Assembly (NCBI RefSeq): GCF_002860325.1
Contig: NZ_PKOJ01000004.1
Location: 305,127 to 369,126, forward strand
Length of the DNA stretch: 64,000 bases
DNA from: Neptunicoccus cionae
GTDB taxonomy: Bacteria > Pseudomonadota > Alphaproteobacteria > Rhodobacterales > Rhodobacteraceae
Reading direction: 5' to 3'
Shown here: positions 18,667 to 27,798 of the stretch, piece by piece
Layout: each line of letters begins with the position of its first letter
Numbering within the stretch: the first letter of the stretch is position 1
Translations under genes and position numbers: made by a program
The notes under the pieces: generated by a model
Told to the model about the DNA's origin: nothing
Databases searched by the model: none
Seen by the model: only the letters and a program-made list of their open reading frames with translations

Positions 18667-19578
18667 TTAACTCCGGTTTTCTGGGGCAGTGACGTCACGC
18701 AGACCATCGCCCATCAGGTTGATTGCCAGAACCAGCACGAACAATACAGCACCTGGGATCAGGACCATCCATGGCTCGAACAGCATCATGTTCTTGCCTT
18801 CGGACACCATCAGACCCCAGCTTGGGGTGGGGGGTTGAACGCCCAGACCCAGAAACGACAACGCCGCTTCCAAAAGGATCGCGTGGGCCATTTCAAGGGT
18901 CATCACTACGATCAGGTTGTTGGCGATGTTTGGCATGATCTCGGACATCAGCACACGGGGAGTGGAACAGCCGACCGCCTTGGCCGCTGCTACATATTCG
19001 CGGCCGCGCACCTGCAGGGTGCTGGAACGCATCACAACTGCGAATCGGTCCCAAAGCAAAAGGCCCAGTACCACAATTACCACCTGCAACGATCCGCCAA
19101 GGATTGCCACGACAGCAAGCGCCACCAGAACCACCGGCATCGCCAGCCGCACGTTGATCAGATAGGTGACAACTGCATCAACCTTGCCGCCAAAATAACC
19201 GGCCGCCACGCCCATTGCCGTTCCGATCACACCGGAGATCGTGGCAGCCACCAGACCGATGAGCAGGGAAACGCGTGCGCCGTAGATCAGGCGCGACAGG
19301 TAATCCCGCCCCAGATGGTCGGTGCCAAGGGGATGTTCCCATGTGCCACCCAGAAACACGGGGGGTTTCATCCGCGCCATCAGACTTTGGGCATAAGGAT
19401 CGTGCGGGGCCAACAGGGGCGCAAAGATTGCCACAAGCACCAGTATTCCAAGTACCACGACACCGATCATCAGACCCTGATGGCCGAAAATCCGTTTGCG
19501 CAGCATTTGTCCGGGCGTGGGGCCGACAATGGCCTCCAGCATCGGGTCGGGTGTCATGTTTGTTGTTGCGTCGCTCAT
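18667..19578 (-). CDS. Peptide ABC transporter permease (OppC/DppC type)
   Basis: A 303-aa inner-membrane permease. A first TM helix lies near residues 35-58, followed by APHDPY and PLGTDHLGRDYLSRLIYGAR, the OppC hallmark. Four to five more TM helices follow. The EAA-type loop is YVAAAKAVGCSTPRVLMSEIMPNI. One base separates it from the upstream oppB-like gene. Confidence 0.92.
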   Translation of the reverse strand: MSDATTNMTPDPMLEAIVGPTPGQMLRKRIFGHQGLMIGVVVLGILVLVAIFAPLLAPHDPYAQSLMARMKPPVFLGGTWEHPLGTDHLGRDYLSRLIYGARVSLLIGLVAATISGVIGTAMGVAAGYFGGKVDAVVTYLINVRLAMPVVLVALAVVAILGGSLQVVIVVLGLLLWDRFAVVMRSSTLQVRGREYVAAAKAVGCSTPRVLMSEIMPNIANNLIVVMTLEMAHAILLEAALSFLGLGVQPPTPSWGLMVSEGKNMMLFEPWMVLIPGAVLFVLVLAINLMGDGLRDVTAPENRS

Positions 19579-19579
19579 A

Positions 19580-20497
19580 TCAACCAGCCCTCATGCGTGG
19601 GTCAAGCCAGGCGTTAAGAACGTCCGACAAGAATGTGAAAACGATGTAGAAAAGGGAAAAGACAAGGATCAGCGCCTGTACGGTGGGAAGGTCGTTCCGC
19701 GCGATGCTTTCCCATGCCAGATAGCCGGCACCATGCAGTGCAAAGATGCTTTCGACAACGATGGAGCCGCCCAGCATAAAGCCCATCTGCACAGCGGCGA
19801 GGCTGACCACAGGAATGATCGCATTGCGCAGTGCATGTTTGAACAGAACCGTAAACTCGCTTGCGCCCTTGGCCCGCGCAGTGCGGATGTAATCAGAGGA
19901 CAGAACCTCCAGCATACCGGCGCGGGTCAGTCGCATGATGGCAGGCATCGCGTAATAGCCCAGCACAATGGTCGGCATGATGAAGTGCCGCCAGGTGGAC
20001 GTGCCCGAGGGCGGCAGGATGCCGAACTGGATCGAGAACACAACAATCAGGATAAGACCGAACCAGAAGGACGGCATGGCTTGACCGGCGACGGACAGAA
20101 ACAGTGCAATCCGGTCAATGATGGAGTTCGGGCGGATGGCCGCGGCAACACCCAGTGGCACTGCTGTCAGCAACGCAAAAGAAATCCCGCACAGGCCCAG
20201 CATCATGGTGACTTGCAGACGTTCTGCAATCAGACTGGCCACAGGCAGCTTGAAATAATAGCTTTCGCCCAGATCCCCGACCAGAGCAGAGGACAACCAG
20301 TCCCAGTATTGGACCAACATAGGGCGGTCAAAACCATAGAGAACCCGGATCGCTTCTACGTCCTGGTCCGATGCTGTTTCGCCTGCCAGTGCGGCTGCGG
20401 GATCACCGGACAGGAACATCAGCGAAAAACTGATGAAAGACACGGTGAACGCAACCAGAACGGCAAGGCCCAAGCGTTTCAAGATAAAGTTCAGCAC
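19580..20497 (-). CDS. Peptide ABC transporter permease (OppB/DppB type)
   Basis: A 305-aa permease with six predicted TM helices, beginning MLNFILKRLGLAVLVAF with the family motif FMLGG/ESIFALHG near the C terminus and the coupling loop YIRTARAKGASEFTVLFKHALRN. The start is GTG 20497. It is separated from the upstream binding-protein gene by 127 bases that contain a strong hairpin, which probably lowers permease expression relative to the binding protein. Confidence 0.92.
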   Translation of the reverse strand: MLNFILKRLGLAVLVAFTVSFISFSLMFLSGDPAAALAGETASDQDVEAIRVLYGFDRPMLVQYWDWLSSALVGDLGESYYFKLPVASLIAERLQVTMMLGLCGISFALLTAVPLGVAAAIRPNSIIDRIALFLSVAGQAMPSFWFGLILIVVFSIQFGILPPSGTSTWRHFIMPTIVLGYYAMPAIMRLTRAGMLEVLSSDYIRTARAKGASEFTVLFKHALRNAIIPVVSLAAVQMGFMLGGSIVVESIFALHGAGYLAWESIARNDLPTVQALILVFSLFYIVFTFLSDVLNAWLDPRMRAG

Positions 20498-20582
20498 TGG
20501 CGTAAATACCTCTTAGCTAAGTGCGGGAAGGGTGCCCCATATGCTGCTGGTCCGAGAACCGCGCGGAGGGCAAAATAAAAGG

Positions 20583-20609
20583 GGGCGGAGGCCATGACAG
20601 CCTCCGCCC
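20583..20609 (-). terminator. Hairpin/attenuator between binding-protein and permease genes
   Basis: GGGCGGAGGC and GCCTCCGCCC pair perfectly (10 bp, 7-base loop). On the minus-strand transcript it is followed by CCCTTTTATTTT. Its place between genes of one operon suggests partial termination or protection of the upstream mRNA. Confidence 0.75.
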
Positions 20610-20624
20610 GCTATTCAGGATGGA

Positions 20625-22145
20625 TTAGTTCCAGCTCATGGTTGTGAAGCGCAGAACCTCATCCGGTGTTGGTGTGTAGTCGATCTCTTTGGTATACACG
20701 TAGTTCGTGTTGTAAGAGAACATCGGCACCCAGTAAGCCTGATCGGCAATCTTCTTCAGGGCTTTGGAGTAGTTTTCCTTGCGAACTTCCGGATCAGTTG
20801 CACTGTCTGCAATGTCCAGCCATTCCTTCACTTCCTCGTCGCGCGCATCATCCAGAGACCCGAACTTGAAGAACTGGCTGGTGATCGCAGAAGTATCGTT
20901 AATGGAATAGGAACCCCAAGTCTGGAAGGATACCGGAGTGCCTTCTTTCATCCGCAATTCGCGCAGGGCGGAATATTGCAGCATGTTGAAGTTGGTATCG
21001 ATACCAACCGCATTCAGGAAAGAAGAGATCGCTTCGGCATAATCGCGGTCGCGGTATGCGTAGAAATCGGTTGAGAACCCGTCCGGATACCCGGCTTCGG
21101 CCAGCAAGGCCTTGGCTTTTTCGGGATCGTATTCATAGCTTGTCAGATCCTGTTCACAACCGAACTGGCTGGGGAAACAAGCGGAAGAGACAACTTTACT
21201 CTTGCCTTTCAGCAGCGCGCCAACCAGTGCCTCGCGGTCGATGGCATGGGCTACTGCCTGACGTACTTTCAACTTGGTGAACGGGTTGTCTTCACCAGTA
21301 CGGCCTGCCGCGTCCAATGTCAGATAACCGATCCGCATCGTGCTTTCGTTGGCCACCGTAAACTGCTCCATTGTAGAGAGTTTTTCAGCTTGGTCCGCAG
21401 GTGTTTGCCAGATCAGGTCCAGCGAGCCCGAGAAAAGTTCTGCGATCTGTGTGTTCACATCAGGGATCGTACGGATATCAACTTTGGCGATCTCCGGCTG
21501 ACCTTTCGGGCTGTCGTGGTAGTTTTCGTATTTTTCAAGAACAAAGTGGGAGCCCGGTACAACCTTGCTTACTTTGTAAGGGCCAGTGCCAACAGGTTCG
21601 AGGCCCATACCGGACGGGCCGACCTTGGCGTAATATTCGTTCGGGTACATGGACACCGGACCGGAAAGGAATTCAATCGCTGCCGGAAATGCCTCTTTCA
21701 GGTGGATACGCACGGTGTAATCGTCGATTTTCTCGGCAGATTTCATCCAGTTAACGTTGCGCTGCGTTTTCACACCGTTGGCTTCGTCGGCAACGAAGTT
21801 GACTGTGTAAACCACGTCGTCTGCGTTGAACGGTTCACCATTGTGGAACGTTACGCCTTCACGGAGCTTGAACTCCAGAGTGGTGTCATCGATCCACTCC
21901 CAGGATGTTGCAAGGTTGCCTTTGTATTCATTCGTGGCGGGATCACGATAGATCAGGCCGTCCCAAATTGCGCGTTGCAGAACAACGCCCTCTCTGGAGG
22001 AGTTGAAGTAGCTGTCGACATTTTCCAGCTCTTTTGTGAAGGCCGCGTTCAGAACGCCGTCAGCTTTGTTGGCCTGTACTGCGCCCGCTGCGATCATCGC
22101 AACGGCAGCCGCAGCCATGCCAAGTGCTTTAACTTTGAAAGTCAT
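20625..22145 (-). CDS. Peptide ABC transporter substrate-binding protein (SBP family 5)
   Basis: A 506-aa periplasmic solute-binding protein of the OppA/DppA family. The signal peptide covers residues 1-25 (cut near VQA-NKADG). Family features include LREGVTFHNGEPFNADDVVYT near residue 85-105 and VRQAVAHAIDREALV near 285. ATG 22145 follows AAGGGAAAC; the open frame before it is not needed. It is the first gene of the operon and divergent from an IclR regulator. Coupling to gamma-glutamyltransferase suggests a gamma-glutamyl peptide or glutathione-like ligand (inference). Confidence 0.92.
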   Translation of the reverse strand: MTFKVKALGMAAAAVAMIAAGAVQANKADGVLNAAFTKELENVDSYFNSSREGVVLQRAIWDGLIYRDPATNEYKGNLATSWEWIDDTTLEFKLREGVTFHNGEPFNADDVVYTVNFVADEANGVKTQRNVNWMKSAEKIDDYTVRIHLKEAFPAAIEFLSGPVSMYPNEYYAKVGPSGMGLEPVGTGPYKVSKVVPGSHFVLEKYENYHDSPKGQPEIAKVDIRTIPDVNTQIAELFSGSLDLIWQTPADQAEKLSTMEQFTVANESTMRIGYLTLDAAGRTGEDNPFTKLKVRQAVAHAIDREALVGALLKGKSKVVSSACFPSQFGCEQDLTSYEYDPEKAKALLAEAGYPDGFSTDFYAYRDRDYAEAISSFLNAVGIDTNFNMLQYSALRELRMKEGTPVSFQTWGSYSINDTSAITSQFFKFGSLDDARDEEVKEWLDIADSATDPEVRKENYSKALKKIADQAYWVPMFSYNTNYVYTKEIDYTPTPDEVLRFTTMSWN

Positions 22146-22193
22146 ATTGTTTCCCTTGTTGTACATGCCAGGTTACCCCGGCTTCGTTGTTGC

Positions 22194-22212
22194 CATATTA
22201 CATTATAATATG
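22194..22212. promoter_or_regulatory. Candidate IclR operator in divergent promoter
   Basis: CATATTA-N5-TAATATG inverted repeat, overlapped by TACAT-N6-ATGTA, in the 190-bp gap between the importer operon and the IclR gene. Its position suits a regulator controlling both directions. Confidence 0.45.
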
Positions 22213-22335
22213 TAGCATCGAATTGTAATTAAGGGTATCAATCGTATTAACGAGTCGTCAAGAATAAATCATTCCAGTAAAGAATGTTTCTTAAAGATAC
22301 GACCTGACGTAAAAGACCTGGGAGGGGTAACGAGG

Positions 22336-23121
22336 TTGAATATAGAGAATAAACCGAAGCAAAATACGCTGTTTGTGGCCTCTCTCGCCAAGGGGCTCAG
22401 CATTATGAAGGCATTTGACGAAAACCATACCGAGATGTCGCTGCCCGAACTGGCAGAGCGGACAGGACTGGAAAAGAGCGCTGTGCAGCGGCTGGCGAAC
22501 ACATTGCATTTGGAAGGGATGCTGGAGAAAGATCCTAACACACGGCGGTTCCGCCCGTCCCATGCCTTTCTCAATCTGGCCTATTCTTATCTGTGGTCCG
22601 ACCCGCTGATCCCGGTTGCCATGCCTAAACTTATCGACCTTTCGCAAGAACTGGGCGAGACCATCAACCTTGCCGAAATGTCAGGGGATCATATCATCTA
22701 CGTTAGTCGGTTGCCCTGCAAGCGAACCTATTTTGCGGCCACAGTAATCGGGCGGAGGCTTCCGGTTCTAAGTACTTCGTCGGGGCGGGCAATGCTGGGC
22801 ACCCACCCGGATGACGTGCGGGAACAGGCTGTGGCGGAATGGTCCTTGCGTCGCTTTACACCGAGTACAACGCTTGACCGCGGGGAAATTGCCCAAAGCG
22901 TGGAAAAGGCGCATGTTGACGGTTTCGCTATTTCCCGTAACCAAATGATTTTGAATGAGATTGGTGTGGCCGCGCCGATCTGCGGACCCTCTGGCAAAGC
23001 CTATGCTGCGATCCAGTGTTCCGTATCCTCCTTCCAGTGGAGCGAGGATGAAATCCAGAAGAGGATTGTGCCGCTTTTGCTTGATACCGCGAACGCAATG
23101 GGTCCGGCGCTGCGCCATTAA
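22336..23121 (+). CDS. IclR-family transcriptional regulator
   Basis: A 261-aa IclR regulator. The winged HTH covers residues about 12-75 (LAKGLSIMKAFDENHTEMSLPELAERTGLEKSAVQRL in pieces), and the GAF-like effector domain about 85-255 holds GRRLPVLSTSSGRAML and NEIGVAAPICG. TTG 22336 is preferred as start because GGAGGGG lies about 9 bases upstream. It is divergent from the peptide importer/GGT operon and is the probable regulator of it. Confidence 0.9.
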   Translation: MNIENKPKQNTLFVASLAKGLSIMKAFDENHTEMSLPELAERTGLEKSAVQRLANTLHLEGMLEKDPNTRRFRPSHAFLNLAYSYLWSDPLIPVAMPKLIDLSQELGETINLAEMSGDHIIYVSRLPCKRTYFAATVIGRRLPVLSTSSGRAMLGTHPDDVREQAVAEWSLRRFTPSTTLDRGEIAQSVEKAHVDGFAISRNQMILNEIGVAAPICGPSGKAYAAIQCSVSSFQWSEDEIQKRIVPLLLDTANAMGPALRH

Positions 23122-23218
23122 CCGGTAAGGTTTATCTTGTACTGTGAAGCCCGGTAAGGTTAGCCTCGGGTAGGCCGTATTTTCCGGCTGAAGAACTTTT
23201 TTATCTAAAAGTGTTGAA

Positions 23219-24292
23219 ATGGCTAAAGTTATTATTCACGTCGGGTCCCACAAGACGGGTACGACGGTGTTGCAATCTGTCTTGGCAAGCAATCGATCGG
23301 CGCTAAAAGCGCGCGGTGTATATTATCCTGAAACGTTTCGTTTTATGGGTGACAAGCGCAGCACCGAAGTCAGCACAATGGCTCATTTTGAACTGCCAAA
23401 AGCACTTGGTATTTACGGCCTAAGGGAGCGTGAGGAACTTGCGCGGTTCCGCCAGCATCTGCTGGATGTGAGGCAGGAATATAGCAAAATCGTTTTCAGT
23501 GCGGAAACCTTCTACCGGATGCTGCCAAACAAGGCGAACCTGACATCGTCTGAGAGTGCGGTGGCGAAAAATACGCGCGGGCTCCGTTCCGTTATCTTCG
23601 CTCGTCTTGCAGCATTCCTTGAAGGGTTTGATGCTGAAATCCTTGTGTATTTCAGGCGGCCCGACAGTTTTGCAGAGTCGATGTACAGCGAAGGGATTGT
23701 AAACGGCAAATCGACCCGCAGTTTTGAAGAGTTTCAGTCATTTCAGAAATTTCGTTTTGACTACGGCGCGCAGCTTGCCACCTTCAAGGAATATTTTCCG
23801 GTCCGCTCTTTCGTGTTCGAAGAGAAGGTAAAGGGTGGTCTTCTAGAGAACAACTTTGCCGATTTGGATATTGGTTCGCCGTTTACACATGACTCTGCCA
23901 TGGAACGCCGCGCTGTACCCAAGCGGGCAACATTGTGGTTAAGGCGCTGTAAGTTGGCGGCTGCCATCAAAAAGCGTGGATTTAACCAGCGGAAACTGTT
24001 TGCTTATCTGCCGGAGCATCGCGCGTATTTCGGTGGCGAAAACCGTTATAGTTTTTGGGAGAGTACGCAAGCGCGGGATGCTTTCACCGAAAGGGCGCTT
24101 CGCAACGCGCCCGAATTGGTCTTTCCCGCAGCGCCGCCAACGGTTCCCCCGTTGTGTGCCTGGACCCCTGCCGACCATCAGGCTGCCGAAGATGCTTTCC
24201 ACGATTGGCGGCAGCGGGAGCAGGATTGGATAAAGGAACGTCGCAAAAACCGGATTCTACCCTTCATGGTCGATCCGGTCGATGACGTTTAA
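23219..24292 (+). CDS. Sulfotransferase-family protein
   Basis: A 357-aa protein whose N terminus (KVIIHVGSHKTGTTVLQSVL, residues 3-22) is a PAPS-binding 5'-phosphosulfate loop as in sulfotransferases. ILVYFRRPDSFAESMYSEG (around residue 140) fits the 3'-phosphate-binding region, with Arg and Ser present. No signal peptide is seen. The C-terminal third is not recognised. It stands alone, has no clear Shine-Dalgarno sequence and reads as more AT-rich than its neighbours, all of which hints at recent acquisition. The acceptor, perhaps a surface glycan, is unknown. Confidence 0.75.
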   Translation: MAKVIIHVGSHKTGTTVLQSVLASNRSALKARGVYYPETFRFMGDKRSTEVSTMAHFELPKALGIYGLREREELARFRQHLLDVRQEYSKIVFSAETFYRMLPNKANLTSSESAVAKNTRGLRSVIFARLAAFLEGFDAEILVYFRRPDSFAESMYSEGIVNGKSTRSFEEFQSFQKFRFDYGAQLATFKEYFPVRSFVFEEKVKGGLLENNFADLDIGSPFTHDSAMERRAVPKRATLWLRRCKLAAAIKKRGFNQRKLFAYLPEHRAYFGGENRYSFWESTQARDAFTERALRNAPELVFPAAPPTVPPLCAWTPADHQAAEDAFHDWRQREQDWIKERRKNRILPFMVDPVDDV

Positions 24293-24298
24293 GCAAAA

Positions 24299-25225
24299 CT
24301 AGAGTTCTGAATCCCACGGAGCGTTGGCGCCTGCGCGTGAAACGACGATTCCTGCCACACGTGCCCCAAGCGCGAGCGCATCTGCCAATGTATCTTCTGA
24401 AAGGGAAGCTATCGCTGTTTTGGTGAGGACGTTTGCTTGTGCAAGTGACGCCAGCACGCCGGCGTTAAAGGTATCGCCTGCACCCACCGTATCGACTACG
24501 TCCACTTTTTGCGCTGCTACGCTGATTTCGGCCCCGCTCGCCAGAAAGCCGGTTGCCCCTTCGCTGCCTTTGGTCAGGATGACAAGGCTTGGCCCTTGGG
24601 CCAGAAGGTCGGCGGCCTTTTCTGCCGCGCTCTGTGGGCCGGTAACAAGCCAGTCCAGATCTTCATCGGAGATCTTCACAATGTCTGAAAGCGCAATCAT
24701 CCGCTTCAGGCGTGTCCTGTAAGCGGCTTCATCTGCGATGAAATTCGCTCTGATGTTCGGGTCTATCATAATAACGCGCCCGTCACCCTGAGAAGTCAGG
24801 AGCGCTTCGTAAGTTTCCGCACAGGGCATGCAGGCGAGGCTAATTCCCCCGAAGAACAACGCGTTTATGTCATCAGGTAATTGTGGCAAGTCGTCCGGTA
24901 CAATCATCCGGCCTGCGGAATTCTCGTCGTAGAAATCGTATTTAGCCTGACCGTTCTGCAACTGCACAAAAGCCAGAGTCGTCGGGCGGGATGAGATTAT
25001 GGCATGTTCTGAATTGACGTTACTTTGTGCCAAAGCATCCTGCAATTGCCGGCCAAACAGGTCCGATGACAATCCGCTCAAAAGTCCCGACTCCACACCC
25101 AGACGACCCAATGCGACAGCGGTATTGAATACGGCGCCGCCGGTGTGGGGGACGAAGCCCTCAGGCCCCTGAACGGTGGGTTCGGGGATCATATCGATCA
25201 GGGCTTCGCCGCAGCAGAGGATCAT
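24299..25225 (-). CDS. PfkB-family carbohydrate kinase (fructokinase)
   Basis: A 308-aa ribokinase/PfkB-fold kinase: CGEALIDMIP at the N terminus, TGGAVFNTAVALGRLG near residue 28, and the signature DTVGAGDTFNAG near residue 245 with the catalytic Asp. Its ATG overlaps the stop of the mannitol dehydrogenase (ATGA). Context says it phosphorylates the fructose formed from mannitol or a similar polyol to fructose 6-phosphate, linking the pathway to central metabolism. Confidence 0.9.
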   Translation of the reverse strand: MILCCGEALIDMIPEPTVQGPEGFVPHTGGAVFNTAVALGRLGVESGLLSGLSSDLFGRQLQDALAQSNVNSEHAIISSRPTTLAFVQLQNGQAKYDFYDENSAGRMIVPDDLPQLPDDINALFFGGISLACMPCAETYEALLTSQGDGRVIMIDPNIRANFIADEAAYRTRLKRMIALSDIVKISDEDLDWLVTGPQSAAEKAADLLAQGPSLVILTKGSEGATGFLASGAEISVAAQKVDVVDTVGAGDTFNAGVLASLAQANVLTKTAIASLSEDTLADALALGARVAGIVVSRAGANAPWDSEL

Positions 25226-26700
25226 GGGTTCAAATACTCTTGCAGAGCGGCAGCCAGACCCTCGTTTTGAATACGGTTCAGGGATTGGCAGAATGCATCA
25301 GCAAAGCGTGGGTTCTCGCCAAGGTCTCCGTAATATTGGGTCATTTCCAGCCAGCGCATCGGTGCATCGGCAGCTTCCTGCGCCACTTTTTTCAGTTCGT
25401 CCCAATGGGGATCGTTCGGCGCGATTGTGCTGCCATCTTCACGGTGGCCCTGACAGTACCGCGCCCAAGTTGCCGAAACCAGTGCGAGCCCTTCTATGGG
25501 TGTGCCGCTTTCAAGGCCGTCGCGGATGGAGGGTATAATAAAGCCGGGTTGCCGGCTTGAACCGTCAAAAGCCACACGACGGGTCGTGTCGAAGATTTCC
25601 TTGTTCGAGAACCGGCCCGTGATCAATTCAAGATAGGCAAGTGGTGTCATGTCAGGAACAGGCGCTACGTGCGGAGCGATTTCCTCTGTTTCGACCTTAC
25701 GCATCAGAGCATTCAAACTGGGATGGGCCATTGTTTCGGCAATGGTTTCCAGTCCCAGCAGATCTCCTGCTGCAGCGATGATCTGATGCCCGCCGTTTAG
25801 CATGCGGATTTTCATGGTCTCGTAGAGTTCGACTTCATTGGTCAGAACCGCACCCGCATCTTCCCAAGCGGGCCGACCCGCACAGAAAGAGTCTTCTATC
25901 ACCCACTGGCGGAAGTTTTCGTGTGTAACCGGAGCATTATCGGCAATACCGAAAGCAGCTGCCAAAGCGATTTCCTTGGGGCCGGTGGCTGGTACGATGC
26001 AGTCAACCATAGAGTTGGGGAAGCTGCAATTTGCGTCAATCCACTCTGCAAGTTCCGGATCGGACATGCGCGCCAGTGACGTCAGTGTCTGGTGCAGGAC
26101 TGCGCCGTTATCCTGAAGGTTGTCGCAGCTCATACAGGTGAAAGGCCCGACGCCGTTGTCGCGGCGCAACCGAAGAGCCGCAATCATCGCGCCAAAAGCT
26201 GTCCGTGGCTCGGCCGGATGGGCCGCATCGTGCCGGATTTCCGGATGTCCTGCGTCAAAACCCCCTGTGGCGGCGTCGCGGTAATACCCGCCTTCGGTCA
26301 CAGTCAGGGACACAATACGGATTTCGGGACGTGCCATATAGGCGATCAGCGCGTCATTGGAAGGTTCAACAGGCAGGTAGCCGATCATTGCGCCGCAGAC
26401 TTCTGCCGATGTGCTGGCGGGATCGAGTTCGATCAGGGTTGTCAGGCAATCCTGCGCCAGTAGTTTTTCGCGCTGCAATCCGTCCGAAGGGCGTACACCT
26501 GCGCCAACGATGGCCCAGTCATGGTTCTTGCCCGCATCAAACAGTCGATGCGTGTACCATGCCTGATGGGCACGGTGGAAATTCCCCAGACCGATATGGA
26601 CGATACCTGCGGAAAGGGATGCACGGTCGTACTTCGGAACGCGGATGTCTGCGGCCAGTTGGTCAAGAGAGCTGTCAGACAGTGGTACAAGCGGTTTCAT
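25222..26700 (-). CDS. mtlK: Mannitol 2-dehydrogenase (long-chain polyol dehydrogenase)
   Basis: A 492-aa NAD-dependent enzyme oxidising D-mannitol (or D-arabinitol/D-sorbitol) to the ketose. The N-terminal Rossmann segment IVHIGLGNFHRAHQAWY (about residues 28-44) and the catalytic KIRMLNGGHQIIAA segment, with the Lys-Asn-His set, are intact. The size fits the family. ATG 26700 is chosen; open frame further upstream overlaps the ATPase gene end. It is fourth after the transporter genes and is coupled to the kinase. Confidence 0.92.
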   Translation of the reverse strand: MKPLVPLSDSSLDQLAADIRVPKYDRASLSAGIVHIGLGNFHRAHQAWYTHRLFDAGKNHDWAIVGAGVRPSDGLQREKLLAQDCLTTLIELDPASTSAEVCGAMIGYLPVEPSNDALIAYMARPEIRIVSLTVTEGGYYRDAATGGFDAGHPEIRHDAAHPAEPRTAFGAMIAALRLRRDNGVGPFTCMSCDNLQDNGAVLHQTLTSLARMSDPELAEWIDANCSFPNSMVDCIVPATGPKEIALAAAFGIADNAPVTHENFRQWVIEDSFCAGRPAWEDAGAVLTNEVELYETMKIRMLNGGHQIIAAAGDLLGLETIAETMAHPSLNALMRKVETEEIAPHVAPVPDMTPLAYLELITGRFSNKEIFDTTRRVAFDGSSRQPGFIIPSIRDGLESGTPIEGLALVSATWARYCQGHREDGSTIAPNDPHWDELKKVAQEAADAPMRWLEMTQYYGDLGENPRFADAFCQSLNRIQNEGLAAALQEYLNP

Positions 26701-26782
26701 TTTTGTTTGCCTTGCTGTCGGGTGGCCAAGGGGCAACCCCGGGCCGTCTTCACGGCCCGTCGTGTCGTGGAAACCCATTCGG

Positions 26783-27787
26783 TCATTCCATCCGCAGGCC
26801 AGAGGCGTCAAAGCGGTGGATCTGATCGGCGCGCGGGGTGAGATGGATGATATCGCCGTGTTTGTAACCGACCTCGCCGGTGGCCCGAACGGTGAGCGTT
26901 TCACCCAGCCCGGTCCCGTGCACGTGGAAGAAGGTATCAGAGCCGAGATGCTCGGCTACGGCGACCTTGCCCTGCCATTGCCCGCCACTGTCCGTGACGT
27001 CGATATGTTCGGGACGGATGCCGATAGAATGGGCGTCGTGTTTGGCGGCTTCCGGGCCTTCGATGAGGTTCATTTTCGGGGATCCGATGAAGCCTGCCAC
27101 AAAGCTGTTTCGCGGTTTGTGGTAGAGCTCCAGCGGACTGCCGACCTGCTCGATAAATCCGGCCCGCAGAACCACGATCTTGTCGGCCATTGTCATGGCT
27201 TCTACCTGATCGTGGGTTACATAAATCATTGTAGTTTCAAGGCGTTTGTGCAGTTCGCTGATTTCCAGCCGCATACCGACCCGCAGGGCCGCATCAAGGT
27301 TGGAGAGCGGTTCGTCAAACAGGAAGGCCTCGGGTTCGCGGACGATGGCCCGACCGATTGCAACCCGCTGGCGCTGACCACCGGACAGTTGGCCCGGACG
27401 GCGTTCCAGATAGTCTGTGAGGTTCAGGGCAGCAGCGGCCTGTTCGATCCGGCGGTCCTGTTCCGCCTTGTCAACGCCTGCCATACGCATAGGGAAGGCG
27501 ATGTTCTTGCGCACGCTCATATGGGGATAGAGAGCGTAGGATTGGAACACCATTGCCAGACCCCGTTTTGCAGGTGGTACATGGGTCGCGTCCACACCAT
27601 CGATTTTCAGCGTGCCGGAGGTCATGTCTTCCAGTCCTGCAATCAGGCGGAGCAGTGTGGATTTACCGCAGCCCGATGGCCCGACAAAGACTGTGAACTC
27701 TCCGTCTTCGATCGTCAGATCAAGTGGCGGGATAACTTCGACATCGCCGAAAGTTTTGCTCACTTTTTCAAGTATAATCTGTCCCAT
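26783..27787 (-). CDS. smoK: Polyol ABC transporter ATP-binding protein (SmoK/MalK type)
   Basis: A 334-aa ATPase of the CUT1 sugar-importer class: Walker [11 protein letters not shown]-loop [11 protein letters not shown], signature [14 protein letters not shown], Walker [14 protein letters not shown]-loop [12 protein letters not shown]. The C-terminal TOBE/MalK regulatory domain starts about residue 240. Eleven bases downstream of the permease gene. The symbol follows the Rhodobacter smoEFGK polyol transporter; substrate range is inferred from mtlK linkage. Confidence 0.9.
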   Translation of the reverse strand: MGQIILEKVSKTFGDVEVIPPLDLTIEDGEFTVFVGPSGCGKSTLLRLIAGLEDMTSGTLKIDGVDATHVPPAKRGLAMVFQSYALYPHMSVRKNIAFPMRMAGVDKAEQDRRIEQAAAALNLTDYLERRPGQLSGGQRQRVAIGRAIVREPEAFLFDEPLSNLDAALRVGMRLEISELHKRLETTMIYVTHDQVEAMTMADKIVVLRAGFIEQVGSPLELYHKPRNSFVAGFIGSPKMNLIEGPEAAKHDAHSIGIRPEHIDVTDSGGQWQGKVAVAEHLGSDTFFHVHGTGLGETLTVRATGEVGYKHGDIIHLTPRADQIHRFDASGLRME

Positions 27788-27798
27788 GTGTAAATTCC

